Notes under the pieces: generated by a model
The model's database searches: none
What the model was told of the DNA's origin: nothing
What the model saw: only the letters and a program-made list of their open reading frames with translations
Program-made: the position numbers and the translations under genes
Assembly: GCA_020524245.1 (NCBI GenBank)
Contig: JAIVLN010000002.1
Coordinates: 496,001 to 560,000, forward strand
Length of the DNA stretch: 64,000 nucleotides
Direction of reading: 5' to 3'
DNA from: Rossellomorea aquimaris
GTDB taxonomy: Bacteria > Bacillota > Bacilli > Bacillales > Fictibacillaceae
Shown: positions 43,112 to 51,022 of the stretch, piece by piece
How the letters are laid out: every line of letters starts with the position of its first letter
Position numbering within the stretch: the stretch's first letter is position 1

Positions 43112-43645
43112 GTGAAAAAAGAGAGATTGCATGATTCCACAATGGAAGACATTATCATTCTTAGAATGAAGAAACATGGATTCAACACGTTGAACAATCA
43201 TATTCTGACAACGTACCATAATCCACTCAATCAGATCATTGATCAAATGAACGACTTTTTAAGCTACTATCCCATTGATGGAAGAAATAGATCTTTTGAA
43301 CTTATCAATCTAACAAATGACTTAATTACGGCTCTTTCTGATTACATGATCATTGAAGAAAAGCACTTGATGCCGTTGTTAAAAAAATATGATCTTAAAC
43401 CTACATTGAATACGATCATAGAAGTGGGGAAAACAACAAAGGAATTAGAGATTGACCACCGAAGCATCATCCAGATGAGGAATCTTTTGCAAGAAGAAAA
43501 AGAGATTTTGTATCAAGATCGAACCTTTAACGAGTTTTTGGAAGTTTTGGAGCAATTGATTGTCTACACCACAAGACTGTTGCAATTTGAAGAGCGCATC
43601 CTCTTCCCATTGATTGTGAAAGAGTCCGCTGTATACCAAACATAA
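43112..43645 (+). CDS. Hemerythrin-like HHE protein
   Basis: 177-residue, mostly helical protein. Metal-ligand candidates of a hemerythrin-like four-helix bundle are TTYHNPL, MIIEEKHLMPLL, LEIDHRSI and QFEERILFPLI, with the HxxxE/ExxxxLFP pattern of Ric C-terminal domains. The first 40 residues are unlike known hemerythrins. GTG start behind GAGGAGG. An Fnr-like site upstream and two more hemerythrin-type genes nearby suggest NO or O2 handling. Confidence 0.78.
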   Translation: MKKERLHDSTMEDIIILRMKKHGFNTLNNHILTTYHNPLNQIIDQMNDFLSYYPIDGRNRSFELINLTNDLITALSDYMIIEEKHLMPLLKKYDLKPTLNTIIEVGKTTKELEIDHRSIIQMRNLLQEEKEILYQDRTFNEFLEVLEQLIVYTTRLLQFEERILFPLIVKESAVYQT

Positions 43646-43671
43646 TCTAAAATGAGTAAACCATACTAAAA

Positions 43672-43700
43672 AACACCCAATTGCATCTGGGTGTTTTTTC
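43672..43700 (+). terminator. Terminator of the gene at 43112
   Basis: AACACCCA / TGGGTGTT stem, 8-nt loop, T-run. Confidence 0.92.
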
Positions 43701-43736
43701 AGGTTCTATAGGTTGATTCCCTGAATGAGATCTCAG

Positions 43737-44231
43737 TTAAAGGATATGCTTTTCCAACATCAATTTCTCTTCTTGATTAAGAAGATGTTCGGCCATAGGG
43801 AATAGTACCTTTTCTTCCTTTTCAAAATGCTCCTCTAGTAATTCAACCCCGCTTCTTAAGGTTTGAACAGCATCCTCATTATCTTCAATTTCAAATAAAA
43901 ATCGGTTGAGGTATGCTTTTGCGGTATGATGTTCATATTCCATTACGGCTATAGGTCCTGAATCACTTCCCACATATTTAGCCAGCGTTTCAAATAAATA
44001 AGCTTCTTCTTTGTAAGAATGCTTTTCAAGCTGATCCATGAACGCTTCTACTTCTTTCCTCATCGTATCCAATTCAGAAGCTTGGATTGACTCAGTCCTG
44101 TTATAGATCTGTTTCATGATTGGTATTAAAACGAGATGTTCTTCCATTAACTGTTGAATTGCGGGACAGAAACGAGATATCTGTATATCGGGTTGATGGC
44201 ATCCTTTAACAAATTCGTGTGTCAATTTCAA
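43737..44231 (-). CDS. Hemerythrin domain protein
   Basis: 164 residues; ligands of a di-iron hemerythrin site are visible in order: MEEHLVLI, KHSYKEEAYLFE, YEHHTAKAY and LEEHFEKEEKVLFPMAEH. Such proteins bind O2 or NO or repair iron centres. AAGGAGG (AAGGAGGAATT) before the ATG. It is divergent from ric across a palindromic Fnr-like box that is correctly spaced for both genes. Confidence 0.88.
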   Translation of the reverse strand: MKLTHEFVKGCHQPDIQISRFCPAIQQLMEEHLVLIPIMKQIYNRTESIQASELDTMRKEVEAFMDQLEKHSYKEEAYLFETLAKYVGSDSGPIAVMEYEHHTAKAYLNRFLFEIEDNEDAVQTLRSGVELLEEHFEKEEKVLFPMAEHLLNQEEKLMLEKHIL

Positions 44232-44283
44232 TTCCTCCTTTATTTGAACTCATTATTAAAATAGCAGGTATGAATTCACTTAA

Positions 44284-44301
44284 CCGTGATGTATGTCACG
44301 G
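44284..44301. promoter_or_regulatory. Fnr/Crp-like palindrome between hemerythrin gene and ric
   Basis: CCGTGATGTATGTCACGG, an 18-bp palindrome of the GTGA-N6-TCAC type. TATAGT at 44322-44327 (plus) and TATTTT at 44258-44263 (minus) are each placed for a -41.5 activator site, so it may drive both genes. Confidence 0.7.
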
Positions 44302-44356
44302 TAGGAACATGCTCAATGGATTATAGTTAAATTAACAAAATAAAGGAGGCTTATTT

Positions 44357-45070
44357 ATGGAAGCGATCTTTACAACTGAAACGAAAACAGGAGATATCGT
44401 TACCCAGTTTCCGACTGCAAGCCAATATTTCAAGAAGCATAAAATCGATTTCTGTTGTGGGGGAAACCGTCCGATTGGGGAAGCATTAAAGGAGAAGAAT
44501 CTTGATACGGATGCTTTTTTAACTACACTAAATGAGATGTATAGGAACAAACCTTATTCAAATCAACAGGAAGCGGACTGGATGAAGGTTCCATATCCTG
44601 AATTAATCCAATACATTTTGAATCGACATCACAAATATCTTGAAGAGCTTTTGCCGGAGTTAAGTAACTTTGTAGCTAAGATTTATCGTGTGCACGGAAA
44701 GAATCATCCTGAATTAGCCAACCTTTATAAGTTGTTTCATAATTTGAAAATTGAACTGGAAGAACATATGATCCATGAAGAAGAAGATCTATTCCCTCAA
44801 GTTCTAGAGTATTGTAAGGAGAAAAGCCCTGGTAAGCTTAAGGAGATCCTTGTAACCAATCATTTACTTGAAAAAGAACACGAAACAGCTGGATTGTTTT
44901 TAAAAGAGATGAGAGAATGCACAAATGATTATTCCTTCCCGGAAGGAGCATGTATGACTTACCGTATCACTTATCTTAAGCTCCAGGAACTAGAAGAAGA
45001 TCTGTTTCAACATATCCATCTCGAAAATAATATTTTATTTCCGAGGTTAACTGCTGAATTGGCAGGGTAA
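44357..45070 (+). CDS. ric: Di-iron iron-sulfur cluster repair protein Ric (ScdA/YtfE)
   Basis: 237 residues. N-terminal ScdA_N domain with CCGG (HKIDFCCGGNRPIGEA), then a hemerythrin-like domain with HHKYLEEL, LEEHMIHEEEDLFP, EKEHETAGL and QHIHLENNILFPR. Ric proteins repair iron-sulfur clusters after NO or oxidative damage and can release NO from haem/di-iron sites. AAAGGAGG precedes the ATG; the Fnr-like palindrome with TATAGT lies upstream. Confidence 0.94.
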   Translation: MEAIFTTETKTGDIVTQFPTASQYFKKHKIDFCCGGNRPIGEALKEKNLDTDAFLTTLNEMYRNKPYSNQQEADWMKVPYPELIQYILNRHHKYLEELLPELSNFVAKIYRVHGKNHPELANLYKLFHNLKIELEEHMIHEEEDLFPQVLEYCKEKSPGKLKEILVTNHLLEKEHETAGLFLKEMRECTNDYSFPEGACMTYRITYLKLQELEEDLFQHIHLENNILFPRLTAELAG

Positions 45071-45103
45071 TCAAGATTTCAGTTTATTTTCTTAATCTGC
45101 AAA

Positions 45104-45140
45104 ATAAGGATGGTCGTCACAAAGACGGCCATCCGATTTC
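45104..45140. terminator. Terminator between ric and the second Crp/Fnr gene
   Basis: GGATGGTCGTC / GACGGCCATCC stem, 5-nt loop; serves the convergent genes ending at 45070 and 45142. Confidence 0.82.
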
Positions 45141-45141
45141 T

Positions 45142-45822
45142 TTACTTCATTTGTTTTAATTGGCCGATGTCGTTGATTACGATTCCACTTCGATCAGCGC
45201 TCAAGATCTTTCGTTTCTTCAATTGATTTAAAGACCTGTTGATGGATTCCCTACTCGTGCCTATGATATTGGCAAAATCCTGATTCGTAATCGGAAAATC
45301 GATGTGAATCCTGTTCCCTCTTGAAATACCATGCTCCGCTGCAAGTTCCAACAGGGAATGAATCAATCGATGTTGAACATCTTTAGAAATTAAGCTCTGC
45401 ACCCTTTCCTGCATCTGAAGGATTTTTTTCCCCATCACTTTCATTACAGATATCGCTATCTGAGGTTGTTGGATCATAAGCTGATCGAAATCATCGATTC
45501 GGATGAAAAGCAATTCTGCCTCCTGAATGACCTCTACTGTAGCCGGGTATGGGGAAGGATCGAAGAAACCGACATGCGGGAACATATCCCCTTCATGGAG
45601 GATCGATATAACTTGTTCATTGCCGTCTTCATCCACATGGTAGGCTTTCACTACACCCTTTCGGATAAAATAGACCGCTTCTCTTTCTTCGCCTTCCATG
45701 AAAACAAACATGCGTTTTTTATAACAGCGTGAATGTGTAATTGCAGTTAAATGTGTTAAAACATCCTCTGTCAATGTACTGAAAATCGGTATATTTTTGA
45801 GGACTTCTATTTTATCAGGCAT
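45142..45822 (-). CDS. Crp/Fnr family regulator without cluster cysteines
   Basis: 226 residues: cyclic-nucleotide-like sensor domain (about 10-120) and HTH with TSRESINRSLNQLKKRK. The only cysteine is in SRCYKKR, so it lacks a cluster motif like that of Fnr and must sense something else or act as a redox-independent relay. It is the last gene of the 12-gene molybdoenzyme/sensor cluster, 26 bp after the PAS kinase. Confidence 0.88.
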   Translation of the reverse strand: MPDKIEVLKNIPIFSTLTEDVLTHLTAITHSRCYKKRMFVFMEGEEREAVYFIRKGVVKAYHVDEDGNEQVISILHEGDMFPHVGFFDPSPYPATVEVIQEAELLFIRIDDFDQLMIQQPQIAISVMKVMGKKILQMQERVQSLISKDVQHRLIHSLLELAAEHGISRGNRIHIDFPITNQDFANIIGTSRESINRSLNQLKKRKILSADRSGIVINDIGQLKQMK

Positions 45823-45848
45823 CTTTTAGCCCCCTCCTGATTACACGA

Positions 45849-47318
45849 TCATGAGTGATGTTCTTGCTCGGAAATGGGGATGGACAGGATCACTTCGGTC
45901 CCTTCACCAGGTTTTGCATTTATCGTCAACTGACCGTTTATCGCTTTCGCTCTTTCCTCCATGCTGAATAAACCGACACCCTTAGGACTTAGATTAGGGT
46001 CATATCCTTTCCCTTCATCACGAACAAACACCTGAATTTTCTTTTCTTTTTTCAATATAGTTACGAAAACTTCACTTACTTCTGCATATTTGCGGACATT
46101 GGTCAAAGCCTCTTGAACAATTCGATAGATCGTCGTTTCAATCAAGACATCGTATCTTTGTGAAATTTCACTTTTGAACTCGACCTTAATTCCATAATGT
46201 TGTGAATATCGATTAAAGAACGAACGCAATGCAGGCATAAGCCCTAAATCATCTAATAAGGATGGTCTTAACTCCCAAGAAATCCCTCTGATATCTTCAA
46301 TTAATTCGGTTACGCTGGATTGCAATTGTTCCATAAGAGGATGATCGGTTTCAGTACCAAGCCTGTTTATCGTAATGAGTAGACTGTAGAGACTTTGCCC
46401 AATCCCATCATGGAGCTCTCGGGAAACTTTCTTCCTTTCCTCTTCCTGCACATGAAGGAGCCTCGTCATCATCTGTTGAAGCTCTTGTTCAACACGTTTT
46501 CGTTCAGTGATTTCATTTCGAATCGCCAAGTATTGATAAGGTTTACGATCGTCATCCAGGAAAGGGACGATTGTTGTATCTACCCAGTAGTAGGAACCAT
46601 CTTTAGCCTTGTTTTTAATTTCTCCTTTCCAAACCTCACCAGATCCTATTGTTTTCCAAAGTGATCTGAAAAAATCTTTGGGATGAAATCCGGAATTGAG
46701 AATGTTATGATCTCTTCCGATCAATTCTTCACGATTGTATTTGGAGATTTCGCAAAATTTGTCATTGACATATGTAATGGTACCTCTTCGATCCGTGATC
46801 GCGACGATCGAAGATTCATCAAGGGCAAACTTGAAATCATATAATTCATTCATGGAATTTCGCAGTTCATCTTTTATCCTCTTATATTCCGTAACTTCTG
46901 TACGAAGAGCCAGATATTGATAAGGCTCCCCTTTTTTGTCCAAAAATGGAACGATCGTAGTATCTACCCAATAATAGGAACCGTCTTTTGCTTTGTTTTT
47001 TATCTGCCCTTTCCAGACTTCCCCGATTTGGATCGTTTCCCATAATTGCCTCATAAATTCTTTGGAATGATGTCCAGAATTGATGATCCGATGCGTCTTT
47101 CCTATTAGTTCTTCCCTTGTATACTGAGAAACTTCGCAAAACTTTTCGTTCACATACTTAATGACTCCGTGTTGATCCGTAACCGCTACAATCGAGGATT
47201 CATCAAGGGCATATTTGATGTCTGCCAATTCATTAACACCCTGTGAAACCTCATGATCTGTAAGCGATTCCCAGGAATTATATTCTTTTACGTTAGGACC
47301 TTGATTATCAATCGTCAC
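45849..47318 (-). CDS. Sensor histidine kinase with two tandem PAS domains (NarL/NreB-type)
   Basis: 489 residues, no membrane helix. PAS1 (about 35-150) and PAS2 (about 160-275) are very similar, each ending GEVWKG(Q/E)IKNKAKDGSYYWVDTTIVPFLD; this is a recent duplication. Then a HisKA_3 domain with SRELHDGIGQSLYS and an HATPase domain (DEGKGYDP, GVGLFSMEERA). The four-cysteine oxygen-sensing cluster of NreB is absent, so if a cofactor is bound it is of another type (for example flavin in Aer/NifL-like PAS). GTG start behind GAGGTG, overlapping the NreA-like stop by 1 nt. Confidence 0.9.
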   Translation of the reverse strand: MTIDNQGPNVKEYNSWESLTDHEVSQGVNELADIKYALDESSIVAVTDQHGVIKYVNEKFCEVSQYTREELIGKTHRIINSGHHSKEFMRQLWETIQIGEVWKGQIKNKAKDGSYYWVDTTIVPFLDKKGEPYQYLALRTEVTEYKRIKDELRNSMNELYDFKFALDESSIVAITDRRGTITYVNDKFCEISKYNREELIGRDHNILNSGFHPKDFFRSLWKTIGSGEVWKGEIKNKAKDGSYYWVDTTIVPFLDDDRKPYQYLAIRNEITERKRVEQELQQMMTRLLHVQEEERKKVSRELHDGIGQSLYSLLITINRLGTETDHPLMEQLQSSVTELIEDIRGISWELRPSLLDDLGLMPALRSFFNRYSQHYGIKVEFKSEISQRYDVLIETTIYRIVQEALTNVRKYAEVSEVFVTILKKEKKIQVFVRDEGKGYDPNLSPKGVGLFSMEERAKAINGQLTINAKPGEGTEVILSIPISEQEHHS

Positions 47319-47767
47319 TATATCACCTCATTTTCAGGAGTGAATTCCATGGTTGTTAGGAGTTGTTGTATCTGCTCTGCCGTTGCCTTGACCGTTTGTA
47401 TGGATGATTTCTCATAACGGACCATGTCTCTGTGTCCTGCTAATAGCACACCCCAAACCTTCTCGTTTTTGAAAATGGGCACTGCAATGCAGCTGGCCAA
47501 TTTTTCAGCAAGCATGATTGGAAAATCAGTCACATCCACTTGATCGAGGGACTGAATTACGAAAGGAACCCCTGTCTTTATTACATTCCCAGCGATTCCT
47601 CTTCCATATCGGACAGTGATCCTTTTGTATTTGTCATTTCTGTTCCCTACAACGAATGTCCATTTGGACTGTCGATCAGGGCTGTTACAGGTTGCAACCC
47701 CTACAAAATCACAAGGCATTTCTTCTGCAAGCTTACGAAAAATAGATTTGACGTGTTTCATGCTCAT
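47318..47767 (-). CDS. nreA: NreA-like GAF domain protein
   Basis: 149 residues, single GAF domain: DFVGVATCNSPDRQSKWTFVVGNRND, YGRGIAGNVIKTG, LASCIAVPIFKNEKVWGVLLAG. Size, fold and position beside a NarL-type kinase and regulator match NreA, the nitrate receptor of the staphylococcal NreABC system. Start at ATG 47767, 7 bp after the regulator stop, with AAGGTTGGG upstream. It probably tells the kinase whether nitrate is present. Confidence 0.82.
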   Translation of the reverse strand: MSMKHVKSIFRKLAEEMPCDFVGVATCNSPDRQSKWTFVVGNRNDKYKRITVRYGRGIAGNVIKTGVPFVIQSLDQVDVTDFPIMLAEKLASCIAVPIFKNEKVWGVLLAGHRDMVRYEKSSIQTVKATAEQIQQLLTTMEFTPENEVI

Positions 47768-47774
47768 CCCAACC

Positions 47775-48431
47775 TTACACTCCGAAGTCCAATAGACCTT
47801 TTTTGGCTGCATATTTGACAAGTTCCGGTCGTGTTTTCAATTTAAGCTTCTCCATTAAATTGCTTTTGTGCGTTTCAACCGTTTTGACACTTATGACTAG
47901 GAGTTCAGCGATTTCTTTGTTTGAATATCCTTTCGCGATATAACCGAGGATTTCCTTTTCCCGATCGGAAAGCATGGAATAGGTATCCAGATTGCCGCCA
48001 TCTCGTAACTTCCCAATATATTCTTCCATCAATCTTTTCGTCGCATTCGGATATAAATAAGCCTGGCCTGTCGAAACCGTCTTGATGGCAGACAGTAATT
48101 CTTCGTGTGGGGCACTCTTGAGGATACAGCCGGATGCTCCTGCCTGAATAACCCGAAACAAATATTCGTCATCGTCATGCATGGTAAGGATCAATATCGA
48201 TATATCAGACATCTTCTTTTTCAATTCAATTGTTGCCGTCAGTCCATCTTTCCCGTGTGGCATACTAAGATCCATTAATATGACATCGGGTTTCAGGTTT
48301 TCAGCCAATTCAATACCTTCGTTTCCTTCAGAAGCTTCACCCACGACTTCCATTTCAGGGTTTGCGTCAAGTAACATTTTTAAACCCATTCGTACTACTG
48401 CATGATCGTCTACAAGGAGGATCCGGATCAT
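47775..48431 (-). CDS. nreC: NarL/LuxR-type response regulator (NreC-like)
   Basis: 218 residues: receiver domain with DD near the N-terminus (LLVDDH), phospho-acceptor Asp in DVILMDLSMP, Lys in CILKSAP; then a LuxR HTH (LSDREKEILGYIAKGYSNKEIAELLVISVKTVETHKSNLMEKL). AAGGAG 8 nt before the ATG at 48431 decides the start. It sits between two kinases of the same type and should be phosphorylated by either one; the molybdoenzyme operon is the likely target. Confidence 0.92.
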   Translation of the reverse strand: MIRILLVDDHAVVRMGLKMLLDANPEMEVVGEASEGNEGIELAENLKPDVILMDLSMPHGKDGLTATIELKKKMSDISILILTMHDDDEYLFRVIQAGASGCILKSAPHEELLSAIKTVSTGQAYLYPNATKRLMEEYIGKLRDGGNLDTYSMLSDREKEILGYIAKGYSNKEIAELLVISVKTVETHKSNLMEKLKLKTRPELVKYAAKKGLLDFGV

Positions 48432-48432
48432 G

Positions 48433-49104
48433 TTACCACTCCTTCGTTTCATAAAGATACGGAATCTTTATGATTACTTGTGTTCCATTACCTAATTTCG
48501 AAGTAAACTGTAAATCACCTTCAATAATCGATAACATTTCTTTAACTGCTGTCAATCCCGATATCGACTGTTCTTTCACAGCCTCTTCATTCAGTCCAAT
48601 TCCATCATCTTGTATCCTTACCGTCAACCCCTTCTCTTCCCACGTGAAAAATACATTCACCTGGGTAGCATCTGCGTGCTTAGCAGAATTAAGGATCATT
48701 TCCTGACAAGAACGGAATAGGAGGATGTTTTGCAATTCAGATAATGACTTTTCATTCCCTGAACAATCACTCTCGACCAGTATACCAAAGGTCTCCGAAT
48801 ACATTTTTAAATAGGATTTCATCGTCTTATAGATTCCAAGTTGATCGAGGGTATGTGGATATAGTTCTGTTGAAAGCAATCTGAGATCCTCAATGGAACG
48901 TCGTGCCATGTGAATCATTTCATTTGTAAAGTTCTTTACATCGTCATTTTGAATCTTATTTTCTACAAGCTGCAATCCGGAATAAATACTGTACAGCATT
49001 TGAGAGATTCCCTCGTGCAATTCCGACGCTATACGCTTTCGATCCTCTTCCTGTGTACGAAAAATGTACTCAGTCAGTTTATGATTCATGTATTTGGAGG
49101 TCAT
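48433..49104 (-). CDS. Short NarL-type histidine kinase
   Basis: 223 residues with only HisKA_3 (ASELHEGISQMLYSIYSG) and HATPase (DDGIGLNEE, GLTAVKEMLSIIEGDL) domains and no sensory domain beyond 15 N-terminal residues. The invariant His is kept. It may get its signal from a partner such as the NreA-like GAF protein. AAGGAG precedes the ATG; its end abuts the response regulator. A second kinase for the same regulator is unusual. Confidence 0.88.
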   Translation of the reverse strand: MTSKYMNHKLTEYIFRTQEEDRKRIASELHEGISQMLYSIYSGLQLVENKIQNDDVKNFTNEMIHMARRSIEDLRLLSTELYPHTLDQLGIYKTMKSYLKMYSETFGILVESDCSGNEKSLSELQNILLFRSCQEMILNSAKHADATQVNVFFTWEEKGLTVRIQDDGIGLNEEAVKEQSISGLTAVKEMLSIIEGDLQFTSKLGNGTQVIIKIPYLYETKEW

Positions 49105-49115
49105 GATTTATCTCC

Positions 49116-49454
49116 TTATCTCATCATTACAGGTTTTGATATTCTTTCAACATTTACCTTGCGGACCCGATAACAAAGTTTTGATTCAGAATCATAGGCC
49201 TCAAAGGTGTGATCACTCACATGCACCTCACTGTTCTTCGGAAATGCGATAAAATCCACCTGGTTGAAGTAAATTCTATTGTGAGTGTTATCCGGGCAAG
49301 GCTTCAATTGATAAAAGGTTTTCTGAACAGGAGGGGCTTGATCTTCATCCTTTTCTCCAAGAATGGTTACTTCAATCGCAGATGAAGTCCAACCTTCCAT
49401 TTGCTGATAGGCATCATCCACAGCTCGCACACCCTTTCCGTACAGGATAGACAT
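49116..49454 (-). CDS. Unknown small protein in the molybdoenzyme operon
   Basis: 112 residues, soluble, mixed alpha/beta, with MSILYGKGVRAVDDAYQQMEG at the start and DNTHNRIYFNQVDFIAFPKNSEVHVS in the middle. It overlaps the preceding gene by 41 nt, ends 11 nt before the short kinase, and has a weak site AAGGTT. No family recognised. Position suggests maturation or control of the complex. Confidence 0.6.
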   Translation of the reverse strand: MSILYGKGVRAVDDAYQQMEGWTSSAIEVTILGEKDEDQAPPVQKTFYQLKPCPDNTHNRIYFNQVDFIAFPKNSEVHVSDHTFEAYDSESKLCYRVRKVNVERISKPVMMR

Positions 49455-49716
49455 GGATACGACAACCTTGCAGCCATTCCCAAAATTTATCCGTTGCCTG
49501 CTTGTGAAGATGTTGTATAACCTCGTCTTCAGTGGACCATCTGCCCATCCCACGCAACTCTGCCACAATCATTTCGTATTCGTCTTCCTCATTGCAATCT
49601 AAGTACCAATGAATCGTTTCAGGAAATAAATTCTTCAGCTCTTCCTCCACGACAGACTTGAACTGCAATCCTGGATGACGTATGAAACAAAAATCTATAA
49701 ACACTTCACTTATCAT
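49414..49716 (-). CDS. Unknown small protein in the molybdoenzyme operon
   Basis: 100 residues, soluble, acidic, with five Cys including a C-terminal GCASCG. AAGGGTCGCTA precedes the ATG at 49716, which overlaps the end of the preceding gene by 11 nt. It could be a dedicated assembly factor like the NarJ/TorD type, but the motifs of those chaperones are not seen. Confidence 0.65.
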   Translation of the reverse strand: MISEVFIDFCFIRHPGLQFKSVVEEELKNLFPETIHWYLDCNEEDEYEMIVAELRGMGRWSTEDEVIQHLHKQATDKFWEWLQGCRIHVYPVRKGCASCG

Positions 49717-49918
49717 TAGCGACCCTTCTTTCACCTGCATTTTTTTCTTTCCGGTAAATGAATAGAGCAAGCGGGAACAAGATTACATTCACAATCGCAA
49801 AAAGGATCGTTGTCTTGTAATGTTGATAATAATACTGGTGTACCACATACTGTGTAACGACGATATTCAACATCAAAATTCCGCATAATAATAGAACACC
49901 CCGGTAACTACGCTTCAT
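49706..49918 (-). CDS. Small two-helix membrane protein in the molybdoenzyme operon
   Basis: 70 residues: helix 1 about 7-27 (VLLLCGILMLNIVVTQYVV), helix 2 about 35-54 (ILFAIVNVILFPLALFIY), polar C-terminus. It overlaps the Rieske gene by 11 nt. A likely accessory membrane subunit; no known family. Confidence 0.72.
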   Translation of the reverse strand: MKRSYRGVLLLCGILMLNIVVTQYVVHQYYYQHYKTTILFAIVNVILFPLALFIYRKEKNAGERRVANDK

Positions 49919-50432
49919 ATCGCTTCACCCTTGTTGCATAGATTGTGCCATCTTGAACTTCCACGATAATTTCTGGAAGTGGTCTTCTAGGAGGACCAGC
50001 AGTTGGTGCACCTGATTGAACATCAAACTTGCCATGATGACACGGGCATATCATATCCCCTTCTTTTTTGTCCCATAACACCGGACACCTTAAATGTGTG
50101 CATGCATTTTGATAAGCTTTATATTTGTTTTCTCCCAGTCGTATCAATAATGCATCATCATGTTCCCCTGGATACGTAAACTTAACGGAGTCACCAATCC
50201 CAATCTGGCTCACTTTGACGATTTTTTTCATTGGGTATGCTTTGTCCCCTAAAGATAATAATTCTTTCGCTGCGACAGCTCCCCATGGCAGGGTCGATAC
50301 GGCAAACAAACCTGCCGCGCCAACCAGTGTTTTCATAAACCCACGTCGATCTAAGCTTCTCTCATTCAACCGATTAATATTATGTGTGTAATTATCTTCA
50401 TCAAATGGGAACTTGCTATTGTCATGTTTCAT
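49908..50432 (-). CDS. Tat-exported Rieske [2Fe-2S] protein
   Basis: 174 residues. A twin-arginine signal (LDRRGFMKTLVGAAGLFAVS) at about 28-47 points to export and membrane anchoring on the outer face. The Rieske ligands are CTHLRC and CPCHHG, about 17 residues apart, with the typical Gly-Pro-rich ending (GPPRRPLPE). It probably relays electrons from quinol at the outer face, as Rieske proteins do in bc complexes and archaeal nitrate reductases. Downstream of the ferredoxin subunit in the same operon. Confidence 0.92.
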   Translation of the reverse strand: MKHDNSKFPFDEDNYTHNINRLNERSLDRRGFMKTLVGAAGLFAVSTLPWGAVAAKELLSLGDKAYPMKKIVKVSQIGIGDSVKFTYPGEHDDALLIRLGENKYKAYQNACTHLRCPVLWDKKEGDMICPCHHGKFDVQSGAPTAGPPRRPLPEIIVEVQDGTIYATRVKRYEA

Positions 50433-50461
50433 ACTTTTTCACCTCGTTACTGTTCGGACGA

Positions 50462-51022
50462 TCAGAACAGTTTTTCTTTTCCTTGAAGGATTCCCGGAAG
50501 ATTGATTTTTACATTGGTTTCGCTCTCCAGATAAGGCATGCTTGTCACCCATTTTCCATTTTCCATCTCATGTTGCTGTTGTTTCTCCGCAATTTCCTCT
50601 TCTGTCAACCACTGAAGCGTATTCGATGGACAAACACTTGCACACATTGGCGGGATATCATCCTTCGTTCGATCAATACATAAGTCACATTTATACATCA
50701 GGTTTTGCTCGACATCGAATTTCGGAATTCCATATGGACAAGAGATGGTACAATTTTGGCAACCGATACATTTTTCAACAAGTGCTGACAGGACTGCACC
50801 GGTTTCATGTATTTGGATGGCTTGGGCCGGACAACTCCTCGCACATGCCGGGTTAACGCAATGCAAGCACATGAGTGGCATCGTTTGACGGTTTACAAAT
50901 GGATTGACATCCAGAACATAATTCCGGTTCCGTTGATCATGCCCGCCACATTGTGTACATGCTGCAAGACAAGATCGACAGCCGATACAGTTTTCCAGTT
51001 CAAGAAATAGTTTTCTTCCCAT
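50462..51022 (-). CDS. Four-cluster ferredoxin subunit of the molybdoenzyme (DmsB/NrfC-like)
   Basis: 186 residues with four cysteine clusters: CIGCRSCLAAC, CLHCVNPACARSC, CIGCQNCTISC and CDLC..CASVC, each able to hold a [4Fe-4S]. This is the electron-transfer subunit type that docks to molybdopterin enzymes. The ATG overlaps the stop of the catalytic gene by 1 nt (TAATG), fixing the start; AAAGGAG lies upstream. No signal peptide, hence cytoplasmic. Confidence 0.92.
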   Translation of the reverse strand: MGRKLFLELENCIGCRSCLAACTQCGGHDQRNRNYVLDVNPFVNRQTMPLMCLHCVNPACARSCPAQAIQIHETGAVLSALVEKCIGCQNCTISCPYGIPKFDVEQNLMYKCDLCIDRTKDDIPPMCASVCPSNTLQWLTEEEIAEKQQQHEMENGKWVTSMPYLESETNVKINLPGILQGKEKLF

